In this document: in pieces, positions 46,058 to 64,000 of the stretch
How the letters are laid out: every line of letters starts with the position of its first letter
Position numbering within the stretch: the stretch's first letter is position 1
Source: Heliocidaris tuberculata
Taxonomy: Eukaryota > Echinodermata > Echinoidea > Camarodonta > Echinometridae
DNA: 64,000 bases
Direction of reading: 5' to 3'
Assembly (NCBI GenBank): GCA_025618425.1
Contig: CM046835.1
Location: 19,809,374-19,873,373, forward strand
The notes under the pieces: generated by a model
The model's input: the letters and a program-made list of their open reading frames with translations, nothing else
Database searches by the model: none
Told to the model about the DNA's origin: nothing
Made by a program: the position numbers and the translations under genes

Positions 46058-46455
46058 TGTGTGTGTGTGTGTGTGGATGTGTGCGTATGTGTGTGTGCTT
46101 AACGGAGTCAAACTCAGTGCCTATCAATGCAATGGTTTTTAAATTAATCTGTTACAGTACTCTGTATGACTGTCTTTCATTTCTGAAAATCACTCTTTCT
46201 CATGCCGATAAATTCTTGTGAACAATATGATACTGTTTCCTGAGTATTTATTCCACTTCTACCTCACAAGCCTGTAGGTGCAGTCGAGCACGAATTTGGT
46301 CATATATCTATATTCAAGAAACGCGATCGATTTCTCTGTAATATTTTGTGATAATTTTATGTACCGTAACACCTGTTACAAATGACGCAAGTGTTGTCCA
46401 TACCCTTCTACCAAGGAGTTCTGTGATAACTCCTTGCTTCTACGATGCGCTCTTC
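44461..46455. other. Gene-free stretch with (TA)n and (TA)n(GT)n microsatellites
   Basis: A TA run lies at 45062-45111 and a compound TA/GT run at about 45985-46095. No exon is supported. An AATAAA on the minus strand at about 46245 may be the polyadenylation signal of the esterase gene that ends at 46456. Confidence 0.6.
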
Positions 46456-54566
<8,111 letters not shown>

Positions 54567-54622
54567 TTTGTATTGATATCAGTGCTGCAGCGCACAGTTT
54601 CTTGGGCAGTGTGACCTTTACC

Positions 54623-55025
54623 ATGTCTAGCAAACAGGTCTGAGCAAAGGTCAGTTTTCTTTCCCACCCCGCGTGGTTAGTTCAATTTCTAGTTACATTG
54701 TATATTTTTATTTCTAATAGTCTGATTATTACTTTTCTCCGTCTTCCAATTTCCCTCTTTATTTCTCTCGCTATCTGTATTTGAATATAGTATGTTTACA
54801 TGACATATTTTATATATTCAAATTGTTATATTGATGGTATCTCTTATGTACATTGTTTTTGTTATACCAGTGGAGGCCAATTTTCTGTGTTTTTGAAATA
54901 TGGAGCAATAAATAATCTTTATCTGTTAAATCACAACTATAACACAAAATGAAAACACGTATCTCTAGCACTTGCAAATTCACATGCGACTTTTATGTCT
55001 AGGCAAACAGGTCTGAGCAAAGGTC
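54623..55025. mobile_element. Probable retroelement-tail insertion with ~31-bp flanking repeats
   Basis: ATGTCTAGCAAACAGGTCTG and on through AGCAAAGGTC at 54623-54652 recurs at 54995-55025 with one extra G. The roughly 340 bp between end in AATATGGAGCAATAAATAAT, like a 3' tail. The first copy is only 57 bp from the esterase start codon at 54566. Confidence 0.55.
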
Positions 55026-55415
55026 TATTTCTATTTTAGATTCTTCCGTCCAAAGATCATTGTCAAACCAGGGTTGCATGTTTTTACCCCCCCCCCCCCC
55101 CTCTCTCCATTTCTTTCTTTTCTCCTTTCTCTGACGAACCCGGTTAGAAACTGAGTCACGTCTCCCGGAAGTTCAAGTCGGTCCCCAGACGGTCGTTTTT
55201 AATCTGATTGATACACGTCTGTATATAAAAGACCTCAATTACTTTTTTGTTTGTTTCTTTCCATTTTTATTTCTTTCCCTTTTCACATAATCACATACAA
55301 AATATATCATGCATTGAACAAATTTATTATACACTGATCGCAAGGTATACAAGTAAATCATGCAAACGGACTTAAAAGTCTTAACGGTAATTACACACAG
55401 ACACACACCCACACA

Positions 55416-55452
<37 letters not shown>

Positions 55453-56186
55453 ACTCACGCACACCCACACACTCACGCATGCCCACCTCTTAGATCTTTT
55501 CTGTCTCTCTTCCCCCTCTCTAGTCATCTCTCTCTGCTCCTCTCACTCTCCGCCATCCACCTCTCCCCCCCCCCCTCTCTCTCACTCTCTCTCCCTCACC
55601 CTCTTTCTTTCGCCCTATCTATAGCCCTCCCCATCCATGATTTCTCCATCGTTCTCTTCCCAACCAACTAACTATTCCCACACAGTCATGACAGTACTGT
55701 CAATTCAATTTCCTTGATTTCTGTAGCATTCTTATACACTGATGCAACCGGCATAAACAAATCACAATAATATTCAGTGCCGTAAGTTTAGAAGTATTCA
55801 TAAAACTGACAACACAACAACAACAAAGAAAAAAAAGAAGAAGATAGAAATCTGATTTTAATTTCAGTCTATAACAATGTAAAATTAAGAAAACAACATA
55901 TTTTGTCTCTAACATCTGAACATCGCACAACGCCTTTTAAAAATGAACAAATAATGACACAGTTACACAGCTGCATATTGTTTACATAAATCGATGATAT
56001 TCATTTTTCTGTAACTCATTACTGTGTATTATATCATTGCCGATTGATATCACTGTTGGTGGTAGAGATGAAATAAAGTTTTCGTTGTTTATTTGCACCC
56101 TTTGGTTTATTCTCAAGAATTTGGTTCACATTAGATGACAACGATGATAATGACGACGACGACGAGGAAGATGCGATGCAGTCTTC
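55026..56186. other. Intergenic region between the two esterase genes
   Basis: It holds C-runs at 55087 and 55567, (CA)n at 55393-55450 and CT-rich tracts to 55610. AATAAA signals on the minus strand at about 56087-56112 lie 75-100 nt past the stop of the upstream esterase and probably end its transcript. Confidence 0.6.

Positions 56187-64000
<7,814 letters not shown>

Overview
This is an intron-rich, AT-rich animal genome window. Every coding region is split by GT-AG introns, and most of the DNA is microsatellite, palindromic (foldback/MITE-like) elements and remnants of non-LTR retrotransposons. The gene families (CABIT adaptor, TMEM145/GPR180, secreted type-B carboxylesterases) and the repeat style suggest a marine invertebrate deuterostome, perhaps an echinoderm such as a sea urchin. 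The species assignment is inference only. No bacterial operons, CRISPR or rRNA are present.

I rebuilt five genes by hand from splice sites, reading frame and intron phase. (1) Minus strand, 1-5003: the 5' part of a CABIT-domain (THEMIS/GAREM-like) protein, five exons, running off the left edge. (2) Minus strand, 20772-29551: a complete 12-exon gene for a 439-residue seven-helix protein of the TMEM145/GPR180 family. (3) Plus strand, 37021-41601: a five-exon gene for a 461-residue protein with signal peptide, very short ectodomain, one membrane helix and a long disordered tail. The tail carries a basic NLS-like patch, a PPxY motif and a RHIM-like VQVG core. A TATA-Inr pair about 1 kb upstream may be its promoter. 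(4 and 5) Minus strand, 46456-54566 and 56187-64000: two tandem carboxylesterase paralogues of ten coding exons each, with identical intron positions, intact Ser/Glu/His triads and signal peptides. The second lacks only the first two bases of its start codon at the right edge. In all four genes whose coding ends are visible the summed exon lengths divide by three.

Between and inside genes: 5-20 kb is gene-free, holding microsatellites, foldback elements, three non-LTR retrotransposon tails and a six-copy 246-bp satellite organised as a duplicated trimer (18845-20320). 29.6-36 kb and 42-46 kb are also repeat-dominated. A 5'-truncated L1/Tx1-like LINE with 14-bp target duplications sits in intron 1 of the first esterase gene. 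A roughly 400-bp GAA/TTC tract fills intron 1 of the second.

The most notable points are the RHIM-like motif in the single-pass receptor, local near-identity of exon 4 between the diverged esterase paralogues (possible gene conversion), the higher-order satellite, and foldback families that share a core but carry different termini.
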